Assembly (NCBI GenBank): GCA_020621405.1
Contig: JAHRYN010000002.1
Location: 354,484 to 418,483 of the forward strand
Length of the DNA stretch: 64,000 nt
Direction: 5' to 3'
From: Betaproteobacteria bacterium
Lineage (GTDB): Bacteria; Pseudomonadota; Gammaproteobacteria; Burkholderiales; Rhodocyclaceae
Shown in pieces: positions 1 to 8,072 of the stretch. Each line of letters opens with the position of its first letter. Positions within the stretch are counted from its first letter, which is position 1. A model generated the notes under the pieces. The model was not told the DNA's origin, ran no database searches, and saw only the letters and a program-made list of their open reading frames with translations. A program made the position numbers and the translations under genes.

Positions 1-1
1 C

Positions 2-736
2 ATCGGTGCGTTCTGCATTGCCGATTTTGATCGCTTTGACGTGCCGAACTTCAATCGCCAGGCCGGCGCCACTGTCAGCACGCTCGGACGCAACAAGATC
101 GACGTCCTCGCCGAACAGGCGCGCGACATCAACCCGGACGTCGACCTGAGGCTTTTTCCGCAGGGCGTCAACGCCGACAATCTCGACGCCTTTCTCGACG
201 GCGTCGATGTCTACGTAGACGGTCTGGATTTCTTCGCCTTCGAGGCGCGCCGCCAGACATTCGCCGCGTGCGCGCGCAAGGGGATTCCGGCCGTCACCGC
301 AGCCCCGCTCGGCATGGGCACCGCAGTACTGGTATTCATGCCGGGCGGCATGACCTTCGAGGAGTACTTCCTGTGGGACGGCTGCGACGACACCGAGAAG
401 GCGTTGCGCTTTCTGGTCGGCCTGGCGCCGGCGGGTCTGCACAGAGGCTATCTGGTCGAACCCGAGCGCATCAATCTGGCGGAACGGCGCGGTCCCTCGA
501 CTGCGATGGGTTGCTATCTCTGCGCCGGAGCTGCTGCCACCGAGACGCTGAAAATCCTGCTCGGACGGAATGGCGTGCGGGCGGCACCGTGGGGCTATCA
601 GTTCGACGCCTACACCGGGCGCATGCGCCACACATGGCGTCCGGGCGGCAACCGTAACCCGCTGCAGCGCCTCATTCTCGCGATCGGCCGCCGCAGCCTG
701 CGCGCGCCGAACCAGAACTCCGGAACGAAGACATGA
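2..736 (+). CDS. ThiF/MoeB/HesA-family adenylyltransferase (5' truncated by window edge)
   Basis: The frame is open from base 2, so the gene starts outside the window; the first in-window start-like codon (GTG 41) lies inside a conserved block (ADFDRF...NFNRQ). This is the E1-like ThiF/MoeB fold that adenylates a C-terminal carboxylate or another acid, with the NFNRQ segment normally contributing to ATP and partner binding. The C-terminal part has a GCYLCAG segment followed by ATETLKILLGR, typical of these enzymes. Its stop overlaps the start of the nitroreductase-like gene (ATGA at 733), so the two are translationally coupled. No ThiS/MoaD-like partner is visible. The ThiF-plus-nitroreductase pairing suggests a modification pathway, but the substrate cannot be read from sequence. 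Confidence 0.85.
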   Translation: MGAFCIADFDRFDVPNFNRQAGATVSTLGRNKIDVLAEQARDINPDVDLRLFPQGVNADNLDAFLDGVDVYVDGLDFFAFEARRQTFAACARKGIPAVTAAPLGMGTAVLVFMPGGMTFEEYFLWDGCDDTEKALRFLVGLAPAGLHRGYLVEPERINLAERRGPSTAMGCYLCAGAAATETLKILLGRNGVRAAPWGYQFDAYTGRMRHTWRPGGNRNPLQRLILAIGRRSLRAPNQNSGTKT

Positions 737-1794
737 CCCAACCGATCGAACAGATACTCGACGAAGCACGCTGGGCTCCGAGCGGCGACAACACACAACC
801 GTGGCGTTTCCGCATCGTATCGGACAGCGAAGTCGAAATTCTCGGGTACGACACGCGCGAAGACTGCGTCTACGACCTCGATGGTTACGCCAGCCGGATC
901 GCCCACGGATGCCTGATCGAAACACTGCGCATCGCGGCGTCGGCGCATGGACTGGGCATCGAATGGACGTGCCAACCGGATGGCGACACGACGCATCCGG
1001 TCTATTCGGTCAAACTCGTGCCGCACCCAGGGCTTCCGCCAGACCCCCGGCTGGCGGCAATCCGGACGCGCGCAGTCCAGCGCCGCCCGATGAGCACGCG
1101 TCCGTTGTCGGACGAACACATCAAGGCGCTCAACGCCGCGGCTGCGCCCCACCGGGTTGTCTGGATGACGAGATTCGGGCAGCGCCTGTCGATCGGCCGC
1201 CTGAATTACCGCAGCGCAAAAATCAGACTGTCCATTCCGGAAGCGTTCGAGGTACACCGCCGGATCATCGAATGGGGCGCTCGCTTCAGTGACGACCGGA
1301 TTCCGGAACAGGCTGTCGGCGTGGATGCCATGACTGGCAAGCTGATGCGCTGGATGCTGCAGAAATGGGAGCGTGTCGAGTTTTTTAACACGTACCTGGC
1401 GGGCACCATCGCACCACGCCTGCAGCTTGACCTTCTGCCCGGCATCGCCTGCGGTGCCCACGCGCTGCTCGTTGCGCCGCAGACACCGAAAAAACCGCGC
1501 GACTTCGTCGATGGCGGGATTGCATTGCAGCGCTTCTGGCTCGAAGCGGAACGCTGCGGCCTCAAATTGCAACCTGAAATGACACCGCTGATCTTTGCGC
1601 GCTACATCCGCGACGGGCGTCCATTCACCCGGGTTCCGCAAGCCACCGCCTGGGCGCGCGAGGTTTCGACGGATATCAACGAAATGTTCGGCCCGGCGGA
1701 AGCCGCGTCCGCCATCTTCCTCGGTCGGCTGGGTTATGAACCGGCCCCAGTCTCACGCTCGCTGCGCCAATCTCTGCAGTCGCTGCTTGACTGA
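733..1794 (+). CDS. Nitroreductase-family protein coupled to ThiF-like gene
   Basis: A 353-residue protein beginning with the ARWAPSGDNTQPWRF block that forms the FMN-binding start of nitroreductase-family enzymes. A second family-like stretch (LPGIACGAHALLVAP, about residues 234-248) is present. It is longer than simple nitroreductases (about 200 aa), as in the larger subfamily found beside ThiF-like genes. It would be an FMN-dependent cytoplasmic oxidoreductase; the substrate is unknown. The start overlaps the upstream stop by 4 bp. A perfect 12-bp hairpin follows the stop. Confidence 0.8.
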   Translation: MTQPIEQILDEARWAPSGDNTQPWRFRIVSDSEVEILGYDTREDCVYDLDGYASRIAHGCLIETLRIAASAHGLGIEWTCQPDGDTTHPVYSVKLVPHPGLPPDPRLAAIRTRAVQRRPMSTRPLSDEHIKALNAAAAPHRVVWMTRFGQRLSIGRLNYRSAKIRLSIPEAFEVHRRIIEWGARFSDDRIPEQAVGVDAMTGKLMRWMLQKWERVEFFNTYLAGTIAPRLQLDLLPGIACGAHALLVAPQTPKKPRDFVDGGIALQRFWLEAERCGLKLQPEMTPLIFARYIRDGRPFTRVPQATAWAREVSTDINEMFGPAEAASAIFLGRLGYEPAPVSRSLRQSLQSLLD

Positions 1795-1812
1795 CCGGGC
1801 GACAAACCCTTA

Positions 1813-1840
1813 TCAGCCGGTCACTTTCGTGACCGGCTGA
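1813..1840. terminator. Perfect 12-bp hairpin between convergent genes
   Basis: TCAGCCGGTCAC and GTGACCGGCTGA are perfect inverted copies around a TTTC loop. The right-to-left gene ends inside the hairpin: its stop codon is the first triplet. There is no long T tract on either side, so it is a terminator-like or transcript-end-stabilising structure shared by the convergent genes. Confidence 0.6.
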
Positions 1841-2511
1841 TCGGTGACAGCCACCTGCGCCAGCCGACGCGCCGGGATTCCGCCCCACACCTCGCCTGCA
1901 CCGATCACGGTGCCCTTGCTCACCACGGCACCGATAGCGACCGTCGCACCGTCGCCGATCGAGCACCCCGACAGCACGACAGCACGACCACCTATGGTCA
2001 CATCGTTACCGATGTTTATCCTCCGATGCGCCAGACGGGATCCTTCGATAACGTGCGGAACGATCAGCGCACCTTGTCCGACAATGGTATTGCTTCCTAT
2101 CGTCACGAAAGGCGGATCCATGACCACACCGCCCGGGTAGGTGTTCGGACCGAGACGCGCGCCCAGCAACTGATAGAAGATACGCATCAGCGGCACCGGA
2201 AGAATCATGCTGAACATGACCGGATAGAACACGATCAGGAAGAACAGCAGATAGACGTGGTAGCGGAACTCGGCGGTAGAACCGGCCGCAATATCCCCTT
2301 CCGGCAACGGAAATACACCGCAGAAGAGCCGGAATACCAGTATCACCGTCAGGTAGCAGAGCACCCCCCCGGTGGCCGTCATGAACACGCCACGGAAGTC
2401 TCCCAGCGCCAGCGCACCGAAAAGCAGGTAATTGGCCGACAGCGCCACCGCCACGGCGAGGGCCAGCAGACAAAGGAAGGTCAGAACCTGCAATCCGGAC
2501 ACCTTGCGCAT
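1813..2511 (-). CDS. Membrane-anchored hexapeptide-repeat (LbH) acyltransferase
   Basis: A 232-residue protein with about three hydrophobic segments in the first 130 residues, then a left-handed beta-helix of hexapeptide repeats (for example VTIGSNTIVGQGALIVPHV, IGNDVTIGG) and the usual VWGGIPAR ending. Such enzymes transfer acetyl or other acyl groups from a CoA or ACP donor; an envelope or exopolysaccharide sugar is the likely acceptor because of the membrane anchor. The gene stands alone on the minus strand. Nearby PEP-CTERM genes and a glycosyltransferase fit a surface-polymer context, but the precise acceptor is unknown. Confidence 0.8.
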   Translation of the reverse strand: MRKVSGLQVLTFLCLLALAVAVALSANYLLFGALALGDFRGVFMTATGGVLCYLTVILVFRLFCGVFPLPEGDIAAGSTAEFRYHVYLLFFLIVFYPVMFSMILPVPLMRIFYQLLGARLGPNTYPGGVVMDPPFVTIGSNTIVGQGALIVPHVIEGSRLAHRRINIGNDVTIGGRAVVLSGCSIGDGATVAIGAVVSKGTVIGAGEVWGGIPARRLAQVAVTDQPVTKVTG

Positions 2512-2674
2512 GCTTCACTCCCTGAATATGGTTGCTCTTGTTTGACACCGGGCCCCATGTTACGTGACGACCACCCCTAAAATCATCGCAAAGCCTGTCG
2601 GATTAATTTACAGGAAGGAAAACAGGTCCACAAAAATCAAAACAAAACACCATAATTTCAACAAGTTAAAAAAC

Positions 2675-2690
2675 TGGCACACCCCCTGCT
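2675..2690 (+). promoter_or_regulatory. Sigma-54 (RpoN) promoter of PEP-CTERM gene 1
   Basis: TGGCAC-ACCCC-CTGCT matches the -24/-12 consensus TGGCACRNNNNTTGCW, with exact GG-to-GC spacing and one mismatch at the -12 box. The start codon at 2744 lies 53 bp downstream. An AT-rich stretch upstream would suit an enhancer-binding protein. In exosortase bacteria PEP-CTERM genes are known targets of PrsK/PrsR and RpoN; no prsR is in this window. Confidence 0.85.
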
Positions 2691-2743
2691 TATAGGTTGT
2701 CAGACGACACATCGTGCGTCCTACGACCCACAGGAGAATTTTG

Positions 2744-3688
2744 ATGAAAAAGATTACTTTGATTGCCGCAGCCATCGCAGCCCTGGGTGTGTCGGCTCAA
2801 GCAAGCGCAGCTTTCACTGCAACCCCGATCGTGTTCGACACGAACGGCGCAGCTGCCGGCGGTGCGATCAGCGTCACCAGCTTTGACTGGCTGCCGGGCA
2901 ACGCGCTGGCCAAGGATGCGATCAACAGCACGACCGGGCAGTTCACCACCTACTTTCAGGCGACTCTGAACAGCTTCGTTTTCAATTCCGGCGGTAGTTC
3001 GTCGACGGTTTCGCCGGCAGCGGGCACCGAGTTCACGGTTCAGGCGACCATCATCGAACAAGGTCTCGTTGGCGGCATTACGTCCAACTTCGTTAGCCTG
3101 GGTGGCACCTACAAGATTTTCTACGACACGACCAAGGATTCCAACGACGTTACCGGTCTGGGCTTCGATGACGGCATCAAGATTCTGGAAGGCAATATCA
3201 ATTTCGGTGGCACCGGCACCTTCACGAATTTCACGCTGCTCTCCTCGTTTCTTTTCCCGAACCAGAAGCTCGACAACTTCGGCGCCGATGACGCTGTCGG
3301 CACCCTGTCGAACCAGGGCGTCGGTTCGAGCAACCTGACGGTTGATGTCACCTACACCGACAGCAACTTCTTCAAGTCGAACATCAAGTCACTGGCTGTC
3401 GACCTGAGCGACGCATCGAATCTGGCTGCGCCTTTCACCCTGGCAAACCCGTCGGATGAAGTTGTCGGCCAGACCCCGAACTACGGCGTGGATGTGGTCG
3501 GTGGCGTGCTGGTTCCGGTGAATGGCGCCGGCTGCGGCGACGTCGCTGTGGGCGTGACCTGCGACTTCCAGTTCCAGAGCGATTCCGCAACCTCGTTCCA
3601 GGCAACCGTGCCGGAACCCGGTTCGCTGGCCATCGCCGGTGCTGGCCTGGCACTGATGAGCCTGGTGCGTCGTCGCAAGGCGAAGTAA
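2744..3688 (+). CDS. PEP-CTERM sorting-domain protein (PepA-like candidate)
   Basis: The start is ATG 2744, with AGGAG eight bases upstream, rather than GTG 2714; this gives a 314-residue protein opening with signal peptide MKKITLIAAAIAALGVSAQASA. The C-terminus is a complete PEP-CTERM tag: VPEPGS, a hydrophobic segment, then RRRKAK. Exosortase removes such tags at the inner membrane and exports the protein to the matrix or surface. The body is Gly/Ser/Thr-rich with one late Cys pair (GCGDVAVGVTCDF). The DWLPGNALAKDA block recalls flocculation-associated PepA proteins, but I give this only as a possibility. It is expressed from a sigma-54 promoter and ends at a strong terminator. Confidence 0.92.
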   Translation: MKKITLIAAAIAALGVSAQASAAFTATPIVFDTNGAAAGGAISVTSFDWLPGNALAKDAINSTTGQFTTYFQATLNSFVFNSGGSSSTVSPAAGTEFTVQATIIEQGLVGGITSNFVSLGGTYKIFYDTTKDSNDVTGLGFDDGIKILEGNINFGGTGTFTNFTLLSSFLFPNQKLDNFGADDAVGTLSNQGVGSSNLTVDVTYTDSNFFKSNIKSLAVDLSDASNLAAPFTLANPSDEVVGQTPNYGVDVVGGVLVPVNGAGCGDVAVGVTCDFQFQSDSATSFQATVPEPGSLAIAGAGLALMSLVRRRKAK

Positions 3689-3710
3689 GGTTTTCAGTAC
3701 CGTTGCAAAG

Positions 3711-3738
3711 AAAAAGGGGCGCAAGCCCCTTTTTTTTA
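3711..3738. terminator. Rho-independent terminator, probably bidirectional
   Basis: An A run, then GGGGC, a GCAA tetraloop and GCCCC, then eight T. The A run on the other side makes the structure usable for the converging glycosyltransferase gene as well. Confidence 0.9.
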
Positions 3739-3776
3739 CACTCACACAGTGCGAAACATCGGCAGACCTGCCGCCG

Positions 3777-4958
3777 TCAGCGCAATTGGTCCAGTATCGT
3801 CCGCACCGCATCCAGCCCACCGATTTCAGCGCAGATAAGCGCGGTACGCCGGTGCCACGCCTCATCTTCGATGCCTTGTCGCGCCACCGCTGCCGTTACC
3901 TGCGCATTGAACCGATCAGCCCGCAGCGTCACGCCGAGCCCGGCATGTTCAAGTGCGCTCATGTTCAGAAACTGGTCCAGATTGGACGCCACGCCGATCA
4001 CCGGCCTGCCTGCCGTGAGCGCCTGCTGGCTGGTCGGACTGCCACCATTGCAGATCACGACCGACGCCCGTTCGCAGGCAAGATCGCCGGGCATGAATTT
4101 CGCGGCGTGGACCGCAGGGTGCTCGATCACCGCATCGGGCGCAGCGGTGACCAGCACGCGAAAACCGGCATCGACGAGCGATCTGGCTATCGGGCCCGAC
4201 AGTGCCTGCCGCCCGGAACTGCCCATGCTGACGTAGGCAATCGGCAGATCATCGGGCAGATCGTCCCACCAGCCCGGGATCGGGACTGGTGGCGACCACG
4301 GCAACGGTCCAACAACCTGTTGTGACGACGGCGCGTTTGCAAGTTGGAACACCGACGGAATGTCGCTGTAGAAGGTCGTATCGGCGTCTGTGTAGGCACA
4401 CCGAAGATCACGGCCGAAGCCGGGCAATCCGTGATTGCGTCGCAGCGCTTCCATCGCACCCGCATGCAGGCGGAAGGCCATGGGTCGCACGCGATTGAAC
4501 AGCCATCGGGCAATCGGGACCGGAAGTACATGCGTCAGCGGCAGGTCGGGCACCGGCCAATCGCCACCGACGTCGTAGTACGGACTCCAGTAGGCATTGG
4601 CCAGTGCTGAGTACGGGACTCCTGCAAGACGGGCACTGACGCCGAGCGAAAGCCGGAAATCACCGAGGATGCAATCGGGCTTGAAGCTCCCGATCAGGGC
4701 CAGATCGTCCGCCACATAGGCTTCGAGGGTCGCCAAGTCATACAGCGGATCGCCCTTTTCGAGCCGCCGGGCAAATTCCGCCGGCGACTGGGCCGTCAGA
4801 TCGACCGTCTCGACCTGCAGATCGCCGACCGCCCACCGGTATTGCGCCGGCAAGGCCAGCACGACATCGAAACTCTGACTTGCAGCCCGCGCAAGCGCCA
4901 AGGGTCTGGCGACATGCGCCAGCGTGGCGCCTTCGGCGACGATCAGAAGTCTTTTCAT
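3777..4958 (-). CDS. GT1/UGT-like glycosyltransferase
   Basis: A 393-residue protein starting MKRLLIVAEGATLAHVARPLALA, the N-terminal Rossmann opening of GT-B enzymes of the MGT/UDP-glucosyltransferase type. I reject a longer upstream start because it would run into the preceding gene. The C-terminal donor site resembles the UGT signature with CNGGSPTSQQAL in place of the usual HGG..S. Substrate and sugar donor cannot be told. It is the third gene of a minus-strand operon, 16 bp after the outer-membrane barrel gene. Confidence 0.78.
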   Translation of the reverse strand: MKRLLIVAEGATLAHVARPLALARAASQSFDVVLALPAQYRWAVGDLQVETVDLTAQSPAEFARRLEKGDPLYDLATLEAYVADDLALIGSFKPDCILGDFRLSLGVSARLAGVPYSALANAYWSPYYDVGGDWPVPDLPLTHVLPVPIARWLFNRVRPMAFRLHAGAMEALRRNHGLPGFGRDLRCAYTDADTTFYSDIPSVFQLANAPSSQQVVGPLPWSPPVPIPGWWDDLPDDLPIAYVSMGSSGRQALSGPIARSLVDAGFRVLVTAAPDAVIEHPAVHAAKFMPGDLACERASVVICNGGSPTSQQALTAGRPVIGVASNLDQFLNMSALEHAGLGVTLRADRFNAQVTAAVARQGIEDEAWHRRTALICAEIGGLDAVRTILDQLR

Positions 4959-4974
4959 CGCCGCTCCGCGAAGA

Positions 4975-6381
4975 TCAGAAGCTGTAGCGCAACTCGCCGT
5001 AGTAGCGGTCCGAATTGCCGAAACGCCCGAAGAATCCGTTGCCATTGCCGCCGAAAAGATCGGCACCGAACTGCGCGCGCCAGTTCGACTGGACGCGCCA
5101 GGTCAGCTTGGGACGGAACATGTAGTCATTGCGGACCAGGGACTGCACCCAGAGCGCCTCGCCTTCGACGCGATCGGTGAACTTGTAGTTGTAGAGCAGC
5201 GAAAAGCCGTTTTCGCGCTTCGACGGCAGCAGATCGCGTGCCTTGTCGATGTGGTAGCGCTCGAAATACTGCATGTTGAAGCGCGATTCGTTCTCGAACG
5301 GAAAATCGAGGCCGACCGCGTAATCGACCATGTCCTGCTTGACCAGACCGTCCGGCACGTTGGACGACACCGGCACCCGGCGATCCGTGGTCAGCACGGC
5401 TTCGGCCTTCAGCAGCATGCTGCCGAAATCCTTGCTCAGGGTTCCGCCGTACTGGTGTATCCAGTCGTGCTCCGGCGTATAGATCGCATTGGACCCGACG
5501 ATCTGCCTCGAGAACGACGGATTCACGTCGAGGCTGCGGTAGTAGAACGCAGACAGATCCCAGCCCTTGATCAGCGTGCCGACGCGCAGGCCATAGTTCG
5601 AATTGCCCAGCTTGTGCTCGGGCCGCTGCTGCATGCGGTACACCGAATTCAGGCCGGGGATCGTCGGCTGCACGGGGTAATAGTCACCACCGAAACGACC
5701 GATGTCGTCGACGCTGACGTAGGGAATCCAGATCAGTTCGGCGTGAATGTCGCCCTTGAAGTATTCGGCGCGCGCAGCCCACTGCGGGATACGCAACTGA
5801 TCAAACTCCGGGTTGAAGAATTCGCGCATGTCCTTGGCCGACACGACGTCGGCAAAGAACAGTCCCACCATCTCGCCCCAGACGATGTGCTGCCGGCCGA
5901 GACGCAGTTCCAGATCACCGAGCGGCACATCGACATACACCTCGCGCCACGTGAATTCATTCCGCTTGTCGTCGCGCACGGCGCCCGGATAGAAGCTGTC
6001 CTCCCAGCCGTAGGCAAAGTCGTAATCGAAGCGCCCGACCGCCTTCCACTTGATGCCCTGCCCGAATTTCCCGGTGCGGCCGATCTCGTTGCGCCAACGG
6101 GCCTTGGACCAGTGATCGTCGCCGGACGGCGTCCTCGCAAGTTCGAACTGGCTGAAGCCCTTCCAGCCGGAGCCAGCTTGGGCTTCCTTTTCGAAATCGG
6201 GCAGAGCCGCCGACGCAGCGGCGTCTCCCGGCGCAGCTTTAGCCGGCTCAGACGCAGGCGCATCGATGAACAGGTCGTCAAGCGGATCCGCAGCACAGAC
6301 GGGCTGCATCGCGATCGCGATGCATGCTGCCAGCACGGACGCCGGCAGTTTTCGGGCAAAGATGGAAATAGCGCGGTGCAT
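4975..6381 (-). CDS. DUF1302-like outer-membrane beta-barrel protein
   Basis: The ATG at 6381 comes two bases after the ABC gene stop; a longer upstream frame would overlap that gene. The 468-residue product begins with a signal peptide (MHRAISIFARKLPASVLAACIAIAMQ...CAAD up to about residue 31), then a low-complexity Ala/Pro linker. The remainder is rich in alternating aromatic beta strands with RLGRQHIVWGE and ends in Phe (YYGELRYSF), as outer-membrane barrels do. DUF1302 proteins often accompany lipoprotein-sorting and ABC or RND components, here the ATPase and LolA-like genes. The transported substrate is unknown. Confidence 0.78.
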   Translation of the reverse strand: MHRAISIFARKLPASVLAACIAIAMQPVCAADPLDDLFIDAPASEPAKAAPGDAAASAALPDFEKEAQAGSGWKGFSQFELARTPSGDDHWSKARWRNEIGRTGKFGQGIKWKAVGRFDYDFAYGWEDSFYPGAVRDDKRNEFTWREVYVDVPLGDLELRLGRQHIVWGEMVGLFFADVVSAKDMREFFNPEFDQLRIPQWAARAEYFKGDIHAELIWIPYVSVDDIGRFGGDYYPVQPTIPGLNSVYRMQQRPEHKLGNSNYGLRVGTLIKGWDLSAFYYRSLDVNPSFSRQIVGSNAIYTPEHDWIHQYGGTLSKDFGSMLLKAEAVLTTDRRVPVSSNVPDGLVKQDMVDYAVGLDFPFENESRFNMQYFERYHIDKARDLLPSKRENGFSLLYNYKFTDRVEGEALWVQSLVRNDYMFRPKLTWRVQSNWRAQFGADLFGGNGNGFFGRFGNSDRYYGELRYSF

Positions 6382-6383
6382 TC

Positions 6384-7133
6384 TTACGCGGCCTTGTTTT
6401 GAGCGGATTTCGGGGGTTTCACGTAGGACCACTCACCCGGGGATTTCTGGACACCCAGGGCCGTCAGTTCACCATCCTCGATGCGTACCAGACGGTCCGC
6501 CATCGACATCACGCGCTTGTCATGAGTAGAGAAGATGAACGTCGTCTTCATCGTGCGGTTGATTTCCCGCATCAGCTCGAGGATGGCATCCCCGGTCTTG
6601 CGGTCCAGATTGGCCGTCGGCTCGTCGGCAAGCACGATGGCCGGCTGCGTCGCCAGCGCACGGGCAATCGCCACCCGCTGGCGCTGCCCGCCGGACAACT
6701 GGTTGGGGCGATGATCCTTCTTCTGCTCGAGACCGACCACGTCGAGAAAGTACTTCACGCGGCGCGCCCGCTCCTCCTTGCCGATTTCCGGCAACTGCAG
6801 CAGCGGATACTCGACATTCTCGTACGCGGACAGTACGGGCAGCAGGTTGAAGGTCTGGAAAATGAAGCCGATGGTGCGGGCGCGGAGGCTCGCGAGCTCG
6901 TCCGGAGTCTTGCCGGACACGTCCTGCCCATTGATCAGTATCTGCCCGGACGTCGGCGTATCGATGCAGCCGATCAGATTCAGCAGAGTAGACTTTCCGC
7001 TTCCGGACGGGCCTGCAATGGCAATGAACACGCCGTCTTCAATATCCAGCGTGATATTCTTCAACGCATTGACCTGCTGCCCGCCGAGCACGTAGCTGCG
7101 GCTCACATTCCGGATCTGTACGACGTTGTTCAT
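6384..7133 (-). CDS. ABC transporter ATP-binding protein (LolD/MacB family)
   Basis: A 249-residue ATPase with Walker A GPSGSGKST (about residues 40-48), signature LSGGQRQRVAIARAL, Walker B IVLADEPTANLD and a switch His in FSTHDKRV. LolD/MacB-type ATPases work with FtsX-type permeases to drive lipoprotein or polymer export rather than bulk transport. No permease gene is present on either side: the operon continues into the barrel and glycosyltransferase genes, and a LolA-like gene is divergent 54 bp away. Its membrane partner must be encoded elsewhere, or the ATPase has a different role. Confidence 0.9.
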   Translation of the reverse strand: MNNVVQIRNVSRSYVLGGQQVNALKNITLDIEDGVFIAIAGPSGSGKSTLLNLIGCIDTPTSGQILINGQDVSGKTPDELASLRARTIGFIFQTFNLLPVLSAYENVEYPLLQLPEIGKEERARRVKYFLDVVGLEQKKDHRPNQLSGGQRQRVAIARALATQPAIVLADEPTANLDRKTGDAILELMREINRTMKTTFIFSTHDKRVMSMADRLVRIEDGELTALGVQKSPGEWSYVKPPKSAQNKAA

Positions 7134-7187
7134 CAGAATGCCCGGCCTGACGCACGGGCGGAATGCCCGGCACTGGAGATTGAATAG

Positions 7188-8012
7188 ATGGCTTTTCCGA
7201 ACAATTCCAGATTCATTTCGGAAGCAATGACACGACGCCCGATCCGACCCGGAAAATCAGGCTTGAGACAACGCCTGTCCAAATTCGTGACTGCCGTCGG
7301 CATGATTGCGGTGGCGCTTTTCATCGTGCCGTCGGCCTTTGCTGATGATGCGACAAGTATACTGGAAAAGGCTGATGCGATCCGCTTCCCGCGCGAGTCA
7401 TTCCAGGTCGAGGTGAGCATTACTTCGGCGACTTCCAGTGGCGACGAATTTCGCAAGTTCCGCATCCTTTCCAAGGGCAACGAGAACACCATCATCCAGA
7501 CCGTCGAGCCGGCGTCGGAACGCGGGCAGATACTGCTGATGAAGGCGCGCGACCTGTGGGTATTCCTGCCCACGGTATCGCAGCCGGTACGGTTGTCGCT
7601 CGCGCAGCGGCTGACCGGCCAGGTCGCGAACGGCGATCTGGCCCGGGCCAACTTCAGTGGCGATTACACGCCGCGACTGCTGCGTACAGAGAAGATAGAC
7701 GGCATTGAACACCAGGTACTTGAACTGACCGCGGTAGATCGCGGCGTCACTTATGCGCGCGTGGTGCTCTGGGTGCGAGCCTCTACCAGCGCCCCATCAA
7801 GAGCCGAGTTCTACTCGCTGTCGGACAAACTGCTGAAGACCTGCATCTACGACGAATACAAGACCTTGGGCGGAAAACTGCGTCCGACGCGCCTGATCAT
7901 GCAGGATGCCCTCAAACAGGGCGAGCAGTCTGTGCTTGAATACAGTGCAATGCAGCTGCGGGAATTGCCGGACAAGATATTCACCAAGGAATATCTGAAA
8001 AAGGTCGAATAA
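7188..8012 (+). CDS. LolA-like outer-membrane lipoprotein-sorting protein
   Basis: A 274-residue protein with GGAG ahead of ATG 7188. An N-terminal basic region leads to a signal segment (AVGMIAVALFIVPSAFADD, about residues 36-54). The rest matches periplasmic LolA-like proteins by its long beta-rich body, with KARDLWVFLPTVSQPVRLS and repeated short strands such as GIEHQVLELTAVD. It should bind acyl or lipoprotein cargo in the periplasm. It is divergent from the ABC ATPase and followed 60 bp later by the FeeM-like acyltransferase. Confidence 0.8.
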   Translation: MAFPNNSRFISEAMTRRPIRPGKSGLRQRLSKFVTAVGMIAVALFIVPSAFADDATSILEKADAIRFPRESFQVEVSITSATSSGDEFRKFRILSKGNENTIIQTVEPASERGQILLMKARDLWVFLPTVSQPVRLSLAQRLTGQVANGDLARANFSGDYTPRLLRTEKIDGIEHQVLELTAVDRGVTYARVVLWVRASTSAPSRAEFYSLSDKLLKTCIYDEYKTLGGKLRPTRLIMQDALKQGEQSVLEYSAMQLRELPDKIFTKEYLKKVE

Positions 8013-8072
8013 GGCACGTCGCCGTCACGTCGCGGAACGGATCCGCCGAGGTCATACGCAGGTCAGGACACC

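Noticed and set aside
2714..2743. GTG start for PEP-CTERM protein 1
   Set aside because: The ATG at 2744 has a good ribosome site and opens directly with a signal peptide.
4924..6402. A 492-residue open frame on the plus strand
   Set aside because: It is antisense to the DUF1302-like gene, has no start site and no recognisable product; long opposite frames are common at this base composition.
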